From contig UQVZ01000002.1 in assembly GCA_900544675.1 (NCBI GenBank), positions 62,001 through 126,000 of the forward strand: a stretch of DNA of 64,000 nt, in the 5' to 3' direction. The notes under the pieces were generated by a model that was not told the origin of the DNA, did not search any database, and was given only the letters and a program-made list of their open reading frames with translations. This document shows, in pieces, positions 63,272 to 64,000 of the stretch. Within the stretch, counting starts at the first letter, position 1. Each line of letters begins with the position of its first letter. This DNA is from an uncultured Bacteroides sp. GTDB taxonomy: Bacteria; Bacteroidota; Bacteroidia; Bacteroidales; Bacteroidaceae. Both the position numbers and the translations under genes were made by a program.

Positions 63272-64000
63272 AGAAGACCGGTGCATCAGTTCGTAGACGA
63301 TGGGGACGATGAAGGCATTGAGGAAGGTCGAGGTAAGCAGACCGCCCAGAATGACTTTCGCCATCGGACTTTGGATTTCATTGCCCGGCAAATCGCCGCG
63401 CAAAGCCAGCGGAATCAATGCCAATGCCGATGACAAGGCGGTCATCAGAATCGGATTCAGACGGTCCAGCGAACCGTGGACGATGCACTGGCGCAATCCC
63501 ATCCCCTGCTCTTCGCGAAGCAAGTTATAGTGGCTGATAAGCAACATCCCGTTGCGGGTAGCGATACCGAACAGGGAAATGAATCCGATAATGGCTGGGA
63601 TGCTCAACTCGCCCGTCGTGCAAAGCAGGACAAACACACCTCCAATCAATGCCAAAGGCAAGTTTAGAAGAATGATGGCGCTTTGAACGGCATTCTTGAA
63701 CTGCACATAAAGCAGGAGGAATATCACCACAATGCTCATCAACGAAGCGAACAGCAAGGTGCGGCTGGCAGCCTGTTCGCTCTCAAACTGTCCTCCATAT
63801 TCAATATGGTATCCTTCGGGAAGCCGGATTTCTGCCTCCACCCGCTTGCGGATGTCGTTCACCACACTACGCAAGTCGCGTCCGCTGGTATTGGCAGAGA
63901 TGACAATCTTACGTTTCACATTCTCGCGGTTAATGGTATTGGGACCCATCGACGATACCACATCCGCCACATAGCTCAACGGCACCTTCCGCCCCTCGGC
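63251..64000 (-). CDS. CusA/CzcA-type heavy-metal RND permease, C-terminal part
   Basis: About 250 C-terminal residues of an inner-membrane RND pump; the N-terminal ~750 lie beyond the window. GRDLRSVVNDIRKRVEAEI and LPEGYHIEYGGQFESEQAA are typical of the CusA/CzcA group; five membrane helices follow, with GGVFVLLCTTGELSIPAIIGF (in part) and FGIATRNGMLLI. It ends ELMHRSSTTDYTD, where the last residues come from an intergenic repeat. Confidence 0.9.
   Translation of the reverse strand, partial: AEGRKVPLSYVADVVSSMGPNTINRENVKRKIVISANTSGRDLRSVVNDIRKRVEAEIRLPEGYHIEYGGQFESEQAASRTLLFASLMSIVVIFLLLYVQFKNAVQSAIILLNLPLALIGGVFVLLCTTGELSIPAIIGFISLFGIATRNGMLLISHYNLLREEQGMGLRQCIVHGSLDRLNPILMTALSSALALIPLALRGDLPGNEIQSPMAKVILGGLLTSTFLNAFIVPIVYELMHRSSTTDYTD

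Overview
The window comes from a gut Bacteroidales chromosome, most likely Bacteroides or Phocaeicola. The evidence is a SusC/SusD pair with a glycan-utilisation locus, a NigD-like lipoprotein, an OstA-like protein, and many promoters of the Bacteroidetes type (TAnnTTTG at -7, sometimes with TTTG or TTTC about 19-20 bp upstream). Several of these promoters decide which start codon is real. No species call is possible from sequence alone.

Layout. 1-1.5 kb: a cut flavodiiron protein and a YhcC-type radical SAM protein. 1.6-11.5 kb: a polysaccharide utilisation locus on the minus strand, read as ECF sigma, FecR anti-sigma, GH28, SusC (with STN domain), SusD, GH27. A strong hairpin separates GH28 from SusC and another ends the locus. 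11.7-13.8 kb: a BlaI/BlaR1-type pair whose M56 protease is fused to a TonB-like C-terminal domain and a plug-like tail. 13.8-18.9 kb: ppx and ppk1 (polyphosphate), then a glycosyltransferase and an LpxH-like phosphoesterase, with 4-bp start/stop overlaps.

19-30.5 kb is the accessory region and is AT-richer. It holds an orphan HicB-like protein; two adjacent DUF262 genes, the second interrupted by an in-frame amber codon; a decayed IS982-family element with perfect 19-bp ends; a HAD phosphatase; an AlbA_2/ATPase protein with a 12-bp in-frame repeat; an HNH remnant; and a WYL regulator / DnaQ-like exonuclease / unknown / W-rich repeat / small-protein gene string.

30.8-32.6 kb: an NtrC-family response regulator followed by a palindromic candidate enhancer, a near-consensus sigma-54 promoter, about 195 nt without a gene, and an intrinsic terminator. 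I read this as a sigma-54-dependent small RNA next to its activator; it is the most interesting thing in the window. 32.6-35.9 kb: RluA, FabG, TetR, a RelE-type toxin-antitoxin pair and two tandem initiator tRNAs. 35.9-48 kb: cysK, then a minus-strand block of mutL, an OstA-like protein, three periplasmic foldase-like proteins and guaB, then an orphan siderophore-type ABC ATPase and gapA. 48-52 kb: guaA and pfkA. 52-64 kb: a DUF4160/DUF2442-HTH pair, NigD-like protein, a membrane/cytidylate-kinase fusion, MBL hydrolase, zinc-ribbon membrane lipoprotein, U32 peptidase, metA, RhuM-like protein, a frameshifted remnant, and the TolC and CusA-type ends of a metal efflux system that runs off the window.

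Several families of short dispersed intergenic repeats recur from end to end, mostly just after genes, and one forms the last codons of the CusA-type gene.
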